DNA of 64,000 nt from Psychrobacter sp. P2G3 (GCF_001593285.1 NZ_CP012529.1:1798001-1862000); one strand, 5' to 3'; shown: positions 19,152-29,319, numbered from the stretch's first letter. The notes: generated from the letters alone by a model not told the origin. Program-made: numbers and translations.

Positions 19152-19844
19152 TTTATCGTTAACGCTATCTTCCTCTGCAAACCAATTATCAAACCTAGTT
19201 TTATAACCTTCAGGCTTGGTCATTGTTAACTGCCAGCATGTCTCTCCACGAGCCAAGTACTTTACCTCAAAGTGCGTACGCTGGTTATCAGATGGCACCT
19301 TATGACGCCTGTTTGGCAATTGCCAAATACTCAATGCTTGCTGTTCTGCATTATCCATATAAGATTCTATATTAGTCGCTAAAATGACTTCACCACCTAC
19401 TTGCAAGCGTGATAATAAAAATTCAAAAAATGGCATATTCAGCCATTGCTGATTAGGATTGTGTTGTTCAGGGTTTGGATATAGCAGATAGATACTTGCA
19501 AGACTATCAGGAGGGATAGCGTGTACAGTCCATGCAATAGCATCAGCATGTATTGGAGTTAGGTTGTCCAGCAGCTGTTGATTAAATAGTTTGGTAAAAG
19601 CTTCAAACTTATTACGTGTGCGCTCAATAGCAATCAAATGCTTCTTAGGATGTACTGCTGCGAAACTTAACGCATGCTTGCCCTTCCCTGCGCCAATCTC
19701 CAATATTAATGGCAACTTATCGCTATCATCTTTAGTAGCTGTATTTTGGACAACCTCTGGAATAAAAAAGTCGCGCGGGGCTGAGAGCTTTTCTGGTTGG
19801 AATGCACGTACTTTCTTGTGTGAAAGCGGTTGCTCACGATTCAT
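19146..19844 (-). CDS. trmB: TrmB-like SAM-dependent methyltransferase (tRNA guanine-N7 type, divergent)
   Basis: A 232-residue protein aligning with TrmB, the enzyme that makes m7G46 in tRNA. The SAM-binding LILEIGAGKGKHALSFA, the acidic strand IAIERTRNKFEAF and the C-terminal THFEVKYLARGETCWQLTM correspond to TrmB. The characteristic catalytic/tRNA-binding motif (DPWxKxRHxKRR in E. coli) is here YPNPEQHNPNQQWLNMPF, and the later ATD is ATN, so key residues are changed. It may be a diverged TrmB or a relative with another substrate. The gene stands alone on the minus strand, with a weak Shine-Dalgarno (AAGGATAACTG) before ATG 19844. Confidence 0.75.
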   Translation of the reverse strand: MNREQPLSHKKVRAFQPEKLSAPRDFFIPEVVQNTATKDDSDKLPLILEIGAGKGKHALSFAAVHPKKHLIAIERTRNKFEAFTKLFNQQLLDNLTPIHADAIAWTVHAIPPDSLASIYLLYPNPEQHNPNQQWLNMPFFEFLLSRLQVGGEVILATNIESYMDNAEQQALSIWQLPNRRHKVPSDNQRTHFEVKYLARGETCWQLTMTKPEGYKTRFDNWFAEEDSVNDKK

Positions 19845-20089
19845 CAGTTATCCTTGCTTTGTTCGTTGTAATTTTTGATAAAGTGTCAATTTAAATAAAG
19901 GTCTAATTATACTGCAGAATAAATAGAGGTGTTATTGCTATAACCTATACAATGCTACAGAAATATCACCAAAGTTAGTTTGATATACCCTGCTCTATAT
20001 TTGTCTTTTTTTGACCGCGTGCTATTATAACGGCTCTTGTTCACTGATCATACTTTCCTTCATAACCATGAGGCTAACCTCACTTCATT

Positions 20090-20281
20090 ATGACGCAATC
20101 TACCCCCAACTCCACACCCAAAACTTACCCATGTCCATGTTGCGGCACTAAAACTGCTTGGCAAGACAATAAGTTTAAGCCCTTTTGTAGTGAGCGCTGT
20201 AAGCTTATTGACCTTGGCGCTTGGGCGAATGAAGATTATAGCTTGCCTGCTGAGTCTACGCCATTTTCTGATGAATTTTAA
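20090..20281 (+). CDS. yacG: DNA gyrase inhibitor YacG
   Basis: A 63-residue zinc-ribbon protein. It shows the four-cysteine pattern CPCCG...[16 protein letters not shown]2C, 15 residues, CX3C, then the conserved LIDLGAW. In E. coli YacG binds GyrB and inhibits gyrase. The acidic C-terminal tail ([10 protein letters not shown]...) is also typical. The length is normal. It lies 81 bp before the aminotransferase gene rather than next to coaE/zapD as in E. coli; a common transcript is possible. Confidence 0.9.
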   Translation: MTQSTPNSTPKTYPCPCCGTKTAWQDNKFKPFCSERCKLIDLGAWANEDYSLPAESTPFSDEF

Positions 20282-20362
20282 CTTGTTGTGATCCGTATAT
20301 AGTGCCATATTATATGGCTCGTTTTGCGTAACTCATTACCTTAATAATCCAAGGATGTCTGC

Positions 20363-21544
20363 ATGTCAGCTACTTATCTGATGCCTACCTATAATCGTCA
20401 GCCGATCAGCTTTACCCGTGGTTCAGGGAGCTGGCTATATACCAAAGATGATACTCCGTATTTAGATGCGCTCACTGGCATCGCAGTATGCGGTTTAGGG
20501 CATTGCCATCCACAAGTGACTAATGCTATTCAACAGCAAGCAGCTACCTTAGTTCATACCAGTAATTTATTTGGTATTGACTGGCAAGAGCGCGCGGGAG
20601 AAGCGCTTTGTGTTGCTGCGCAAATGGATAGTGTGTTTTTTGCCAATAGTGGTGCCGAAGCTAACGAAGCTGCACTAAAACTTGCAAGGTTATATGCTCA
20701 CCAGCAAGGCTTCAAGCGTCCAAAGGTCATCGTCATGGAGCAATCATTCCACGGTCGTACTTTATTATCATTATCAGCGACCGCCAATCCTAAAGCGCGT
20801 GAAGGTTTTTTTACCTTAGATGATGACTTTATCCGTGTGCCGTTTGGTGACATTGCAGCTATCAAGCAAGCCGCTCAAGTTCACGATGATATTTGTGCAA
20901 TATTCGTAGAGCCTATTCAAGGTGAAGGCGGCCTTAATACTGCAGCTAATGGCTTTACCTATCTGGAAGAGCTACAAGCGGAATGTGACGCACACAACTG
21001 GCTCTTTATGATCGATGAAGTACAGACCGGTAACGGCCGCACGGGCAAATACTTTGCTTATCAACATAGCAACGCCCGCCCTGATGTATTGACTACCGCT
21101 AAAGGCCTTGGTAATGGTTTTCCAGTCGGGGCGTGTATGGTACGCGGACGTGCTAATGGCTTGTTTGGTGCAGGTAGTCATGGCTCTACCTATGGCGGTA
21201 CACCGCTTGCAAGTCGCGTAGTACACAGCGTCTATGATGTGTTAACAAATAGCGGCATAATGAAAAACGCGGTAACCGAAGGTCAGTTTATTCGTAAAAG
21301 CATAACAGACGAATTGCAACAGTATGGCGTCAGTAGCCGCGGTGCTGGAATGATGATAGGTATTGCCTTGCCTGATACCATGGACTGTAGTCAGCTGGTT
21401 GACCATGCACGCGATGAGCAAAAACTAATCATCAATGTCACTGGTGGTCATGTTGTGCGCTTATTACCGCCATTAAATATAAGCCGTATTGAAAGCCGGC
21501 AAGTCGTTGAGCGTTTGATTAATCTATTCAAACCGTTATTTTAA
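20363..21544 (+). CDS. argD: Acetylornithine/succinyldiaminopimelate-type aminotransferase
   Basis: A 393-residue class-III PLP aminotransferase. The lysine that would carry PLP is K247 in TTAKGLGNGFPVGA. Other family blocks are YLDALTGIAVCGLGH, FFANSGAEANEAALKLAR, SFHGRTLLSLSATAN, FVEPIQGEGG and FMIDEVQTGNGRTG. This pattern fits ArgD, which interconverts N-acetylornithine and N-acetylglutamate semialdehyde in arginine synthesis. Related ornithine-family transaminases cannot be excluded from sequence alone. AAGGA precedes ATG 20363. It is followed by a bidirectional terminator shared with the convergent LysR gene. Confidence 0.82.
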   Translation: MSATYLMPTYNRQPISFTRGSGSWLYTKDDTPYLDALTGIAVCGLGHCHPQVTNAIQQQAATLVHTSNLFGIDWQERAGEALCVAAQMDSVFFANSGAEANEAALKLARLYAHQQGFKRPKVIVMEQSFHGRTLLSLSATANPKAREGFFTLDDDFIRVPFGDIAAIKQAAQVHDDICAIFVEPIQGEGGLNTAANGFTYLEELQAECDAHNWLFMIDEVQTGNGRTGKYFAYQHSNARPDVLTTAKGLGNGFPVGACMVRGRANGLFGAGSHGSTYGGTPLASRVVHSVYDVLTNSGIMKNAVTEGQFIRKSITDELQQYGVSSRGAGMMIGIALPDTMDCSQLVDHARDEQKLIINVTGGHVVRLLPPLNISRIESRQVVERLINLFKPLF

Positions 21545-21582
21545 ACAATACTTTTTGCAGTTGTAACTCAATTTTAGATACG

Positions 21583-21620
21583 AAAGAGCCCTTAAATCAA
21601 TATTAATTTAAGGGCTCTTT
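21583..21620. terminator. Bidirectional terminator between argD and the LysR gene
   Basis: A perfect 15-bp stem (21583-21597 with 21606-21620; core AGAGCCCTTAAAT) with A- and T-rich flanks serves both convergent genes. Confidence 0.92.
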
Positions 21621-21652
21621 TTACGTTTTTTTAACTTAGACTACATTAACCA

Positions 21653-22552
21653 TTAACAAGCATGAAAATATTTTTTCAACACTTCTAAACAGCGAGTAAT
21701 CTTTGCAGGTTGCTGTTCACGGTTTAAGGTGACTGCATATAATACAAAGCTCGGTAATTGATAGCCGGTTAATACTTCGACCAAATCACCGCTTTCTAAC
21801 TCTTTTCTAACATCCATCTCCATCATCCTAACCAAACCATGACCCTCTTTAGCCAAGGTAGTAGCCATAAAGACATTGTTAGTATGGATACGGGAGTTCA
21901 TCTTTGTACGTGTTTTCTTACCTGTTTCAGTCTGGGTAAGATCGACTTGATTAGAATCTTTCATGATATCAATACAAATCAGCTGATGTTCAGCGAGATC
22001 TTTGGGGCTCGTAAGCTTTTTATGCTGACGCAGATACTGGGGTGAAGCAATAAGCACTTGTCGCACATCTGTCAGCGGATGGCTACTCAACGTAGAGTCA
22101 TTAATCGTTGGACTCATACGTATCGCAATATCAATACGCTCATCAATCATATCGATATAATGATTGTCTGCCAGATAAGTAATACTTAAGTCATCGTGCG
22201 CAGCCATCCATGTAGATAAAGCTGGCAAAATATGATTTACGCCAAGTTCTGGTGTAGTAGCAATACGCAAACTACCCGCTAACTCATCGCGCAACTGATT
22301 GACTTTAATTCTACCTTGCTCTGCAGCACTAACCACATCTCTTGCTGCTTCATAAAAACTTTCACCAGCTTCGGTCAAGCTTAGCTTACGAGTAGAGCGA
22401 TGCAATAACACCACACCTAACTCATTTTCTAATGACCGAATTTGCTGACTAACTGCGCTAGTTGTGATACCAAGCTCACGAGCTGATCCACTAAAAGAGC
22501 CATGTCCGACCACACTGGCAAACACGGCCATACCGCGTAAATTATCTAACAT
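21653..22552 (-). CDS. LysR-family transcriptional regulator
   Basis: A 299-residue LTTR. The N-terminal winged helix-turn-helix covers about residues 3-62, including SFSGSARELGITTSAVSQQI followed by RSLENELGVVLLHRSTRKLSLTEAG. The substrate-binding fold follows (GSLRIATTPELGVNHILP...). The sequence belongs to the large CrgA/DsdC-like subgroup with a start of the form MLDNLRGMAVFASVV. No gene is divergently transcribed from it, so the target cannot be guessed from context; the upstream gap is AT-rich and may carry an autoregulatory site. Confidence 0.9.
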   Translation of the reverse strand: MLDNLRGMAVFASVVGHGSFSGSARELGITTSAVSQQIRSLENELGVVLLHRSTRKLSLTEAGESFYEAARDVVSAAEQGRIKVNQLRDELAGSLRIATTPELGVNHILPALSTWMAAHDDLSITYLADNHYIDMIDERIDIAIRMSPTINDSTLSSHPLTDVRQVLIASPQYLRQHKKLTSPKDLAEHQLICIDIMKDSNQVDLTQTETGKKTRTKMNSRIHTNNVFMATTLAKEGHGLVRMMEMDVRKELESGDLVEVLTGYQLPSFVLYAVTLNREQQPAKITRCLEVLKKYFHAC

Positions 22553-22948
22553 ACTCTCACCTGATAAATTTTCTAATTTTTAATATAACTTAATCAGTAT
22601 AGCTGATTTTATATATTTTTCATATTACCATACGTCAGTATGATTAATTATTGGTATATAAAAATATCAACAACATCAATATCTTGGTGTTTGACTATGA
22701 TAATTTGTTGTTAGACAATATTACTCAACTGTTGCTTTAATCATTGAAATTTTCAAAAAAAATTTTAGTTGACTGTTTAATATAAATTAACATTCTACTC
22801 GATAGATAATTTAAGCATATATATGAAAGTTAAACATGAACATCGAGTATGTTTAAAATATTAATGTCTAATAATTGGGTAAAAAATAACATATCAAATC
22901 AGCATATCATGCTGATAAAATTATTTACTGAAAAATATATGTTGGATG
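22553..22948. other. AT-rich intergenic region between the LysR gene and dnaX
   Basis: A 396-bp very AT-rich stretch with no ORF. It contains the LysR gene promoter region (not resolved) and a short palindrome, TCAGCAT-ATC-ATGCTGA (22899-22915), which could help end dnaX transcription on the minus strand although its T run is poor. Confidence 0.45.
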
Positions 22949-25048
22949 TTAGATCAGCTTAACTTTACCCATTTTTCCTTCACCACGAGACAATAAATAC
23001 TGCATGACAGGCGACTCAAGTAGCATGGTTTCCGCAACTGAGGTCGCTTGCTCAACCCGTTGGCGCTGACGACGTTCAGGCGTTTTATTCTCATCCTGCA
23101 TCACACTATTGTCTACCTGTAAGCTGATATCCGCCTCTGGGAATTGTTGCTGGAGCTTGGTAGCCAGCTCTTGAAAGGTTGCTTGTAAATGCTTGCTATC
23201 GACACCGGTCACAAATATTGCTTCGCCATTGCAACTACCTGTCATCATACCTTGACGAGCAAGTGCCAGCTCATCTTGAGCAAGATTGCCATCCTCACGA
23301 GCTTCTTGTAACCAATAGTCCCACTTCTCTGGCGTCCATTCTCCCATGAGCTCTTGCACTGGACAACGTAGTAAAGTACGTGGGTCATCAGATTGTGAGA
23401 TTAACTGAGAATCATTTCGACTCGGCTCAGCAATTGGTTCAGGCTCAGCAATTGGTTCAGGCTCAGCAATTGGTTCAGGCTCAGCAATTGGTTCAGGCTC
23501 AGCAATTGGTTCAGGCTCAGCAATTGGTTCAGGCTCAGCAATTGGTTCAGGCTCAGCAATTGGTTCAGGCTCAGCAATTGGTTCAGGCTCAGCAATTGGT
23601 TCAGGCTCTACGCTATCGTTAATTGATGACTCATAAGATTGAGGCAAGTTAGAAAAATTATCTATAACAATATTAGTATCAGCCATTTTGATAGACTGAT
23701 TAATATTGGCTGTATCTGTTGCAAATGCACTTTCTGAGAAGTGAGCTTCATTGCCCGTCATCTTATTAGCACTTTGCTCAACGCTATTAACTTCCTCACT
23801 AATAATAGCTTGCTCATGAACATTACTGACATTATCAAGATTATAAGGTTGCGGTTCGTGCAATGATGCAACATGACCTACAGGAGCTATAGGTTCTGAT
23901 ATATCTGTTGAGCTAGTTGACTCAATAGAATGAGACTTTAAGACTTCATCAATAGGTAATGGGCGAAACGCTAATAGACGTAAGATACACATTTCAAGTG
24001 CTTGCATTGGCGTACTAGCAAGCTTGATACCTTCGCGTGCTTGTACTACGATTTCATAATACAACTGCAAAACATCAGGACTAATATGTTGGGCAAGTGC
24101 ATTAATATCTTGTGCTTGCGCTTCATTTACATTTAAAGCGACTTCCGGTAATAGCTGCGTCAAGGCTAATTGATGCAGTAGTTCAGCGAGTCCATCAAAC
24201 ATGCTAGTGGCATCGACCATTTGCGCGCGCATCTGCTCAATATGAGCGGCAACTGCAGACTTATCATGGTTGTAAATATCAGTAATCAAGCTTACCAAAT
24301 CAGCGGCATCGATTAAGCCAAGCATGGCATTAACTGTCACATCATCAAGCGCACCTTGACCAAAGGCAATCGCCTGATCGGTAAGAGACAGCGCATCACG
24401 TACGGAGCCTTTTGCAGCACTTGCCAGCTGCCAAAGTGCAGGCTGCGTATAGGCAACTTGTTCTTGAGTCAAAACGTTTGCTAAATGCTCACTAAGCAAT
24501 GTCTGCGGCAAAGGACGCAGCACAAACTGTAAACAGCGCGAGATAATAGTAATCGGCAGTTTTTGCGGATCGGTGGTCGCAAGTAGAAACTTAACGTGCT
24601 CTGGTGGCTCTTCTAAGGTTTTGAGTAGCGCATTAAAGCTGTGCGTAGACAGCATATGCACCTCATCAATAAGGTACACTTTATAGCGGCCTTGGCTTGG
24701 CGCATAAGGAACATTATCAAGTAGCTCACGTGTGTCTTCAACTTTGGTACGCGAGGCTGCATCAATCTCAATTAGATCGATAAAACGACCTTGATCGATG
24801 GCGACACAATTATCACAAACACCGCAAGGCGTACTGGTCACGCCAGTATCACAGTTCAAACACTTAGACAAAATACGAGCAATCGTGGTTTTACCAACGC
24901 CACGTGTCCCAGTAAACAGATAAGCATGATGCAGACGATTATAATCAATCGCGTTAATCAACGCTTGAGAGACGTGCGTTTGCCCAATTAACTCATGGAA
25001 GTTTTTGGGGCGGTATTTACGCGCTAGAACTTGATATTGCTGCGACAT
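22949..25048 (-). CDS. dnaX: DNA polymerase III subunits tau/gamma
   Basis: The clamp-loader ATPase. Residue numbers are from ATG 25048 (MSQQYQVLARKYRP), preferred over a TTG six codons earlier. Walker A GTRGVGKT is at 47-54. Zinc cysteines are C63/C66, C75, C78 and C81. The DEVHML Walker B and the sensor motif LLATTDPQKLPITIISRCLQF follow. Domain III ends at about residue 370. A long disordered linker then contains ten perfect copies of a six-residue unit (EPEPIA register) and leads to the tau-specific C-terminal part, which binds the polymerase alpha subunit and DnaB. Total 699 residues. I did not identify a convincing frameshift signal for a separate gamma product. Confidence 0.95.
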   Translation of the reverse strand: MSQQYQVLARKYRPKNFHELIGQTHVSQALINAIDYNRLHHAYLFTGTRGVGKTTIARILSKCLNCDTGVTSTPCGVCDNCVAIDQGRFIDLIEIDAASRTKVEDTRELLDNVPYAPSQGRYKVYLIDEVHMLSTHSFNALLKTLEEPPEHVKFLLATTDPQKLPITIISRCLQFVLRPLPQTLLSEHLANVLTQEQVAYTQPALWQLASAAKGSVRDALSLTDQAIAFGQGALDDVTVNAMLGLIDAADLVSLITDIYNHDKSAVAAHIEQMRAQMVDATSMFDGLAELLHQLALTQLLPEVALNVNEAQAQDINALAQHISPDVLQLYYEIVVQAREGIKLASTPMQALEMCILRLLAFRPLPIDEVLKSHSIESTSSTDISEPIAPVGHVASLHEPQPYNLDNVSNVHEQAIISEEVNSVEQSANKMTGNEAHFSESAFATDTANINQSIKMADTNIVIDNFSNLPQSYESSINDSVEPEPIAEPEPIAEPEPIAEPEPIAEPEPIAEPEPIAEPEPIAEPEPIAEPEPIAEPEPIAEPSRNDSQLISQSDDPRTLLRCPVQELMGEWTPEKWDYWLQEAREDGNLAQDELALARQGMMTGSCNGEAIFVTGVDSKHLQATFQELATKLQQQFPEADISLQVDNSVMQDENKTPERRQRQRVEQATSVAETMLLESPVMQYLLSRGEGKMGKVKLI
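23424..23603 (-). repeat. Coding minisatellite: ten perfect 18-bp repeats in dnaX
   Basis: The unit on the plus strand is GGCTCAGCAATTGGTTCA, present ten times without a single mismatch and followed by a partial unit (GGCTC). On the coding strand it gives the Glu-Pro-Glu-Pro-Ile-Ala register. Because 18 is a multiple of three, gain or loss of units keeps the frame. Confidence 0.97.
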
Positions 25049-25117
25049 AGCTATCCATTGTGCCAAGTGGTTAGAATTCTTATTTTGAGTATGCTTTTTT
25101 GAGTGCTTATTATAGCA

Positions 25118-25142
25118 AAAAGCCAGCGCATTCGTCTGGCTT
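25118..25142 (-). terminator. Intrinsic terminator after lysS
   Basis: On the minus strand AAGCCAG (25142-25136) pairs with CTGGCTT (25126-25120) and is followed by a T run. It lies 78 bp downstream of the lysS stop and just upstream of dnaX. Confidence 0.82.
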
Positions 25143-25219
25143 CTTGCTGGTTCAAAAATGACTTAACGTCCGCTCAATAATCAATTCTAATTAAAGATTA
25201 ATTAAAGACCGATTAACCA

Positions 25220-26755
25220 CTAATCATTTTTGCGGCGCATATGTGGAAATAAAATCACATCACGGATGCTGGCAGAGTCAGTAAATAGCATGACCAAACG
25301 ATCAATACCGATACCCTCACCTGCTGTCGGTGGTAAACCGTAAGATAAGGCTTCAATATACTCTTCATCAAAATGCATAGCTTCCACATCGCCAGCGTCT
25401 TTTTCAGCGACTTGACCACGGAAACGTTCTGCCTGATCAGCCGGATCATTAAGCTCACTAAAGCCATTAGCCAATTCACGACCACCAATGAATAGCTCAA
25501 AACGATCGGTAATTTCAGGATTATCATCGTTGCGACGTGCTAACGGTGAAGTCTCAGCAGGATATTCTGTAATGAACGTTGGCTGACGTAATTGATGCTC
25601 CGCTGTCTCTTCGAAGATGATAGTAATTAGTTTACCGATACCAAAGACGTCTTTTACTGGTTGCTTAAGCGTGTTCGCTACATAATCCGCTAAGTAATCA
25701 CGGTCATTGATACGCGACATATCAAAGTCTTCAGCATATTGCGCAATAGCATCTGACATTGATAGACGTGCAAATGGCGCTTGTAGGCTGATACTTTCTT
25801 CTTGATAAGTAATTTCAGTAGTGCCTAAAATGTCCATCGCCAGCTTATTAAATAGACGCTCGGTTAAATCCATCAAATCATGATAATCAGCATAGGCCTG
25901 ATAAAACTCAATCATGGTGAATTCAGGATTATGGCGCGTGGATACACCTTCGTTACGGAAGCTGCGGTTAATCTCAAATACTTTTTCAAAACCACCAACG
26001 ACCAAGCGTTTTAGGTAAAGCTCAGGAGCGATACGTAGATACAACGGCATATCTAGCGCATTGTGATGCGTCACAAATGGACGCGCAACGGCACCACCTG
26101 GGATAGGATGCATCATCGGCGTCTCGACTTCCATGAAGCGCTCATTCAACATAAACTGACGAATGCCGCTGATCACTTGACTGCGAATCACAAACGTATC
26201 ACGAGTCGTCTCATTGGTCATCAAATCAAGATGACGATTGCGATAACGCGCTTCTATGTCAGCTAAGCCATGAAACTTATTTGGCATTGGGCGTAGTGAT
26301 TTGGTCAGTAAATTAAACTTTTCAATATGCACATATAAATCGCCTTTACCTGAGCGACCAATATAGCCTGATACGCCAACGATATCGCCTAAGTCTAACG
26401 ACTTGATGCTCGCGAGCGTCTCTGGATCCAACTCTTTACGTGCTACATATAACTGAATACGACCAGTCATATCTTGAATGACAATAAATGCCCCGCGGTT
26501 CAGCATGACGCGCCCAGCCACATTGACCTGTGTTTTTTCACCTTTAGCAGCGTTATCTTCAATCTCTTGCTTTGATACGCCTTCAAAGGCTGCTTGCAAG
26601 TCTTGCGCATAATCAGTGCGTTTAAACTGATTTGGATAAGGCTGTTTGCCCGAAGCGCTAATATCATCTAGCTTAGCTTGTAGTTGGAGGATAAGCTCAT
26701 TCGCTTCTTCTAAAGTTGGGGCTTGGTCTTGGTTTGGGTTGTTGGGCTTTGACAT
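25220..26755 (-). CDS. lysS: Lysyl-tRNA synthetase (class II)
   Basis: A 511-residue class-II LysRS. The N-terminal OB-fold anticodon-binding domain (about 60-170) contains [19 protein letters not shown]. The catalytic domain contains motif 1 around [18 protein letters not shown], motif 2 [20 protein letters not shown] and motif 3 [17 protein letters not shown]. The length is normal. It charges tRNA-Lys in the cytoplasm. prfA lies upstream on the same strand, 122 bp away, so the two may be co-transcribed; a terminator follows lysS. Confidence 0.97.
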   Translation of the reverse strand: MSKPNNPNQDQAPTLEEANELILQLQAKLDDISASGKQPYPNQFKRTDYAQDLQAAFEGVSKQEIEDNAAKGEKTQVNVAGRVMLNRGAFIVIQDMTGRIQLYVARKELDPETLASIKSLDLGDIVGVSGYIGRSGKGDLYVHIEKFNLLTKSLRPMPNKFHGLADIEARYRNRHLDLMTNETTRDTFVIRSQVISGIRQFMLNERFMEVETPMMHPIPGGAVARPFVTHHNALDMPLYLRIAPELYLKRLVVGGFEKVFEINRSFRNEGVSTRHNPEFTMIEFYQAYADYHDLMDLTERLFNKLAMDILGTTEITYQEESISLQAPFARLSMSDAIAQYAEDFDMSRINDRDYLADYVANTLKQPVKDVFGIGKLITIIFEETAEHQLRQPTFITEYPAETSPLARRNDDNPEITDRFELFIGGRELANGFSELNDPADQAERFRGQVAEKDAGDVEAMHFDEEYIEALSYGLPPTAGEGIGIDRLVMLFTDSASIRDVILFPHMRRKND

Positions 26756-26877
26756 AACACTCTCAAAATTGTTGGATAATTAAATGCACACATTAAAATA
26801 ATAAATTTATCTTGATGACGAGCTGCTGATTATCATGATAATGGCTGGTAGATTTATTTTACTAGCTACTTATTTTC

Positions 26878-27966
26878 TTACTCACCGCCGATACTGGCCA
26901 TCAAGTCCGCTTGATGCTCACGTAATAGTGAGTCTAGAATCTCATCCAAATCACCTTCCATAATTGAATCAAGCTTATATAAAGTCAGATTGATACGATG
27001 GTCAGTCATACGCCCTTGCGGAAAGTTATAGGTACGGATACGCTCTGAGCGATCACCACTACCGACTAAGTCACGACGGATAGAATCTGCTACATCGACT
27101 TGCGCTTGAACTTTAGCTTGTTGAATTTTAGAAATCAGCATTTTCATAGCATGAGCACGGTTTTTATGCTGACTGCGTTCTTGCTGACACTCTACCACGG
27201 TACCGGTAGGAATGTGAGTTAAGCGTACGGCTGAGTCAGTAGTGTTAACGTGCTGACCACCTGCGCCACTGGAGCGAAACGTATCCATTTTTAGATCTGC
27301 AGGATTGATATCAACGCTGTCATCGATTTCAACTTCTGGCATTACTGCAACGGTACAAGCTGAGGTATGTACACGGCCTTGACTTTCAGTCTCGGGTACA
27401 CGCTGCACACGGTGAGCGCCTGATTCAAACTTTAGACGACCATATACACTGTTGCCTGACACACGACTGATAATTTCTTTATAGCCGCCATGCTCACCTT
27501 CATTAGCTGACAGCACTTCCACCGTCCAGCCTTGAGTTTGCGCGTACTTTTGGTACATGCGGAACAAATCACCAGAGAATATTGCCGCTTCATCACCGCC
27601 TGTACCCGCTCGAATCTCTAGAAATGCTGGTACTTTATCATTGGGATCTTTTGGCAGCATCATGACGTTGAGCGCCTCTTCCATCTCTACGATGGTATTT
27701 CGGGCGTTATCAATCTCATCCTGCATCATCTCTTTCATTTCAGGGTCTGAGGCGTCCGCTAGCATACTTTCAGCATCAGCTTGATCGGCTTCTGCACGGC
27801 CATAATTCAACCACAAAGTAGTGATTTCCATCAAGTCACTGTGTTCAACCGACAGCTCACGGAATTTATTATTATCGCTGATAACACTAGGATCGGACAA
27901 TAAAGCGGTAACCTCTTCATAGCGGTCTACCATCTGGTCTAAGCGCAAGCGCAAGGATTCTTTCAT
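26878..27966 (-). CDS. prfA: Peptide chain release factor 1
   Basis: A 362-residue RF1 that releases nascent peptide at UAA and UAG. The GGQ catalytic tripeptide is in [17 protein letters not shown], and the stop-recognition loop is PET in [18 protein letters not shown], i.e. the PxT form of RF1 rather than the SPF of RF2. The N-terminal helical domain begins [15 protein letters not shown]. The usual neighbours prmC and hemA are absent here; lysS follows. A 14-bp perfect palindrome (26829-26842, ATTATCATGATAAT) sits between the two genes. Confidence 0.97.
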   Translation of the reverse strand: MKESLRLRLDQMVDRYEEVTALLSDPSVISDNNKFRELSVEHSDLMEITTLWLNYGRAEADQADAESMLADASDPEMKEMMQDEIDNARNTIVEMEEALNVMMLPKDPNDKVPAFLEIRAGTGGDEAAIFSGDLFRMYQKYAQTQGWTVEVLSANEGEHGGYKEIISRVSGNSVYGRLKFESGAHRVQRVPETESQGRVHTSACTVAVMPEVEIDDSVDINPADLKMDTFRSSGAGGQHVNTTDSAVRLTHIPTGTVVECQQERSQHKNRAHAMKMLISKIQQAKVQAQVDVADSIRRDLVGSGDRSERIRTYNFPQGRMTDHRINLTLYKLDSIMEGDLDEILDSLLREHQADLMASIGGE

Positions 27967-28106
27967 AAAAGGGCTTTTTCAAATGAGGGAAATAAGATGG
28001 CGATTATAGCAAATTTTTGCAGTGAAATTAAAACCACTGCGTAAACTTAAGCTTTATACCGATAAATAGCGCTAAATTTGCCCAAAATATAAATTTTTAA
28101 CCATAA

Positions 28107-28136
28107 AAAATAGCCAAGATTGCTCTTGGCTATTTT
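28107..28136 (-). terminator. Intrinsic terminator after the FabH-like gene
   Basis: Stem AAAATAGCCAAGA (28107-28119) with TCTTGGCTATTTT (28124-28136), a 4-nt loop and a T run on the minus strand. Its position 38 bp after the minus-strand stop fits. Confidence 0.9.
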
Positions 28137-28173
28137 ATTTAATATAAGACTGGGCAGTCAAATAAGGCTAATT

Positions 28174-29319
28174 TTAAACCTTACGTACTATTACTGAACC
28201 AATAGAGTAACCTGCACCGAATGAGCAAATCACGCCCAAATCGCCAGATTTCAAATCATCTTTATGACGGTGAAAGACCACCATCGGGCTTGATGAGCTA
28301 GTATTAGCAAATTCAGCGATAACGCTTGGTACGATAGCTTTATCCGCCTCTTTGCCCATTACCGTACGCAAAATAAGATCGAGCATATTGGCATTGGCTT
28401 GGTGTAGCCACATCATTTTGACTTCACTTGGCTCAAAATCATTCTCTTGTAGATGCTGGAGTATAATTTCCGAGACTTTCGGGCAGACTTCACGGAATAC
28501 CTTGCGACCATTTTGTAAGAACAACTTATCCGTTACTGGCTCTTTGATATCAGGATACATTTGCGTTTCAGCCGCCAAGAACTCTGAGCGATCCATAAAG
28601 CCGTATTCGTTTTTGATATTAGTTGAGAATTCAGTAAATAGTTTACTGCTTAAAATCTCATAGCCTTTAGGCGTGTCCAACTCTTCTACAATACAAGCAG
28701 TTGCGACATCACCAAAAATAAAGTGACTGTCACGATTACGCCAGTTTAAATGTGCGGAGGTAATCTCAACGTTCACTACAGCGACACGTTTAGCGAGACC
28801 AGATGCAATAGAACCATGTGCTTGTGATAGTCCGAAAGTCGCGGCACTACAAGCAACGTTCATGTCATAAGCATAGCCGCCAACCATCCCAATTTCTTTT
28901 TGAATCTCAATAGCGACTGCAGGATAAGTGCGCTGAAAGTTTGAGCAGGCAAGTATAATACCGTCTAAATCATTGGCTTCGAGTCCTGCATCAGCAAGCG
29001 CGTCTTTGAGGGCTGCTGCACCCATTTCGGCCATAATAGACAGCTCTTCGCCCAGATTACGATAAGCGATGACTGGTGCCATAATTTCAGGATTTAAAAT
29101 ACCGGCTTTTTCCATCACATAACGTGATTTAATGCCCGATACTTTTTCAATGAATTCGGCTGATGAATGTTGAAGTGCAGGAATAGTGTCATTGGCTATC
29201 TCGTCAGCATGTTGCTCGTTATAATTGTCAACATACTGGTTAAATGACTCTACTAGCTCTTCATTACTGATGCTAAAGGGTGGTATATACAGGCCAGTGC
29301 CGGTGATACAAGTCGTCAT
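28174..29319 (-). CDS. Beta-ketoacyl-ACP synthase III family protein (long FabH type)
   Basis: A 381-residue thiolase-fold enzyme of the KAS III family, longer than the roughly 317 residues of E. coli FabH because of an insert near residues 25-55 and in the middle. The catalytic triad is recognisable: C157 in NVACSAATFGL, H306 in WLHQANANML and N339 in EFANTSSSS. The enzyme condenses an acyl-CoA with malonyl-ACP. In Pseudomonas, long relatives are reported to prefer medium-chain acyl-CoA rather than acetyl-CoA, and that may hold here, but sequence alone does not settle it. It stands alone on the minus strand with an AAGGAAG Shine-Dalgarno before ATG 29319. Confidence 0.88.
   Translation of the reverse strand: MTTCITGTGLYIPPFSISNEELVESFNQYVDNYNEQHADEIANDTIPALQHSSAEFIEKVSGIKSRYVMEKAGILNPEIMAPVIAYRNLGEELSIMAEMGAAALKDALADAGLEANDLDGIILACSNFQRTYPAVAIEIQKEIGMVGGYAYDMNVACSAATFGLSQAHGSIASGLAKRVAVVNVEITSAHLNWRNRDSHFIFGDVATACIVEELDTPKGYEILSSKLFTEFSTNIKNEYGFMDRSEFLAAETQMYPDIKEPVTDKLFLQNGRKVFREVCPKVSEIILQHLQENDFEPSEVKMMWLHQANANMLDLILRTVMGKEADKAIVPSVIAEFANTSSSSPMVVFHRHKDDLKSGDLGVICSFGAGYSIGSVIVRKV

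Noticed and set aside
23424..23603. Possible CRISPR array
   Set aside because: Units are directly joined with no spacers and lie inside dnaX in frame; this is a coding minisatellite.
23380..23622. Repetitive ORF rich in AQQLVQ, opposite dnaX
   Set aside because: It is the antisense translation of the 18-bp repeat; open frames arise automatically because the unit has no stop codon in several frames.
25049..25066. TTG start six codons upstream in dnaX
   Set aside because: DnaX proteins begin MS-x-QVLARKYRP; the ATG at 25048 gives this directly and the extra residues are not family-like.
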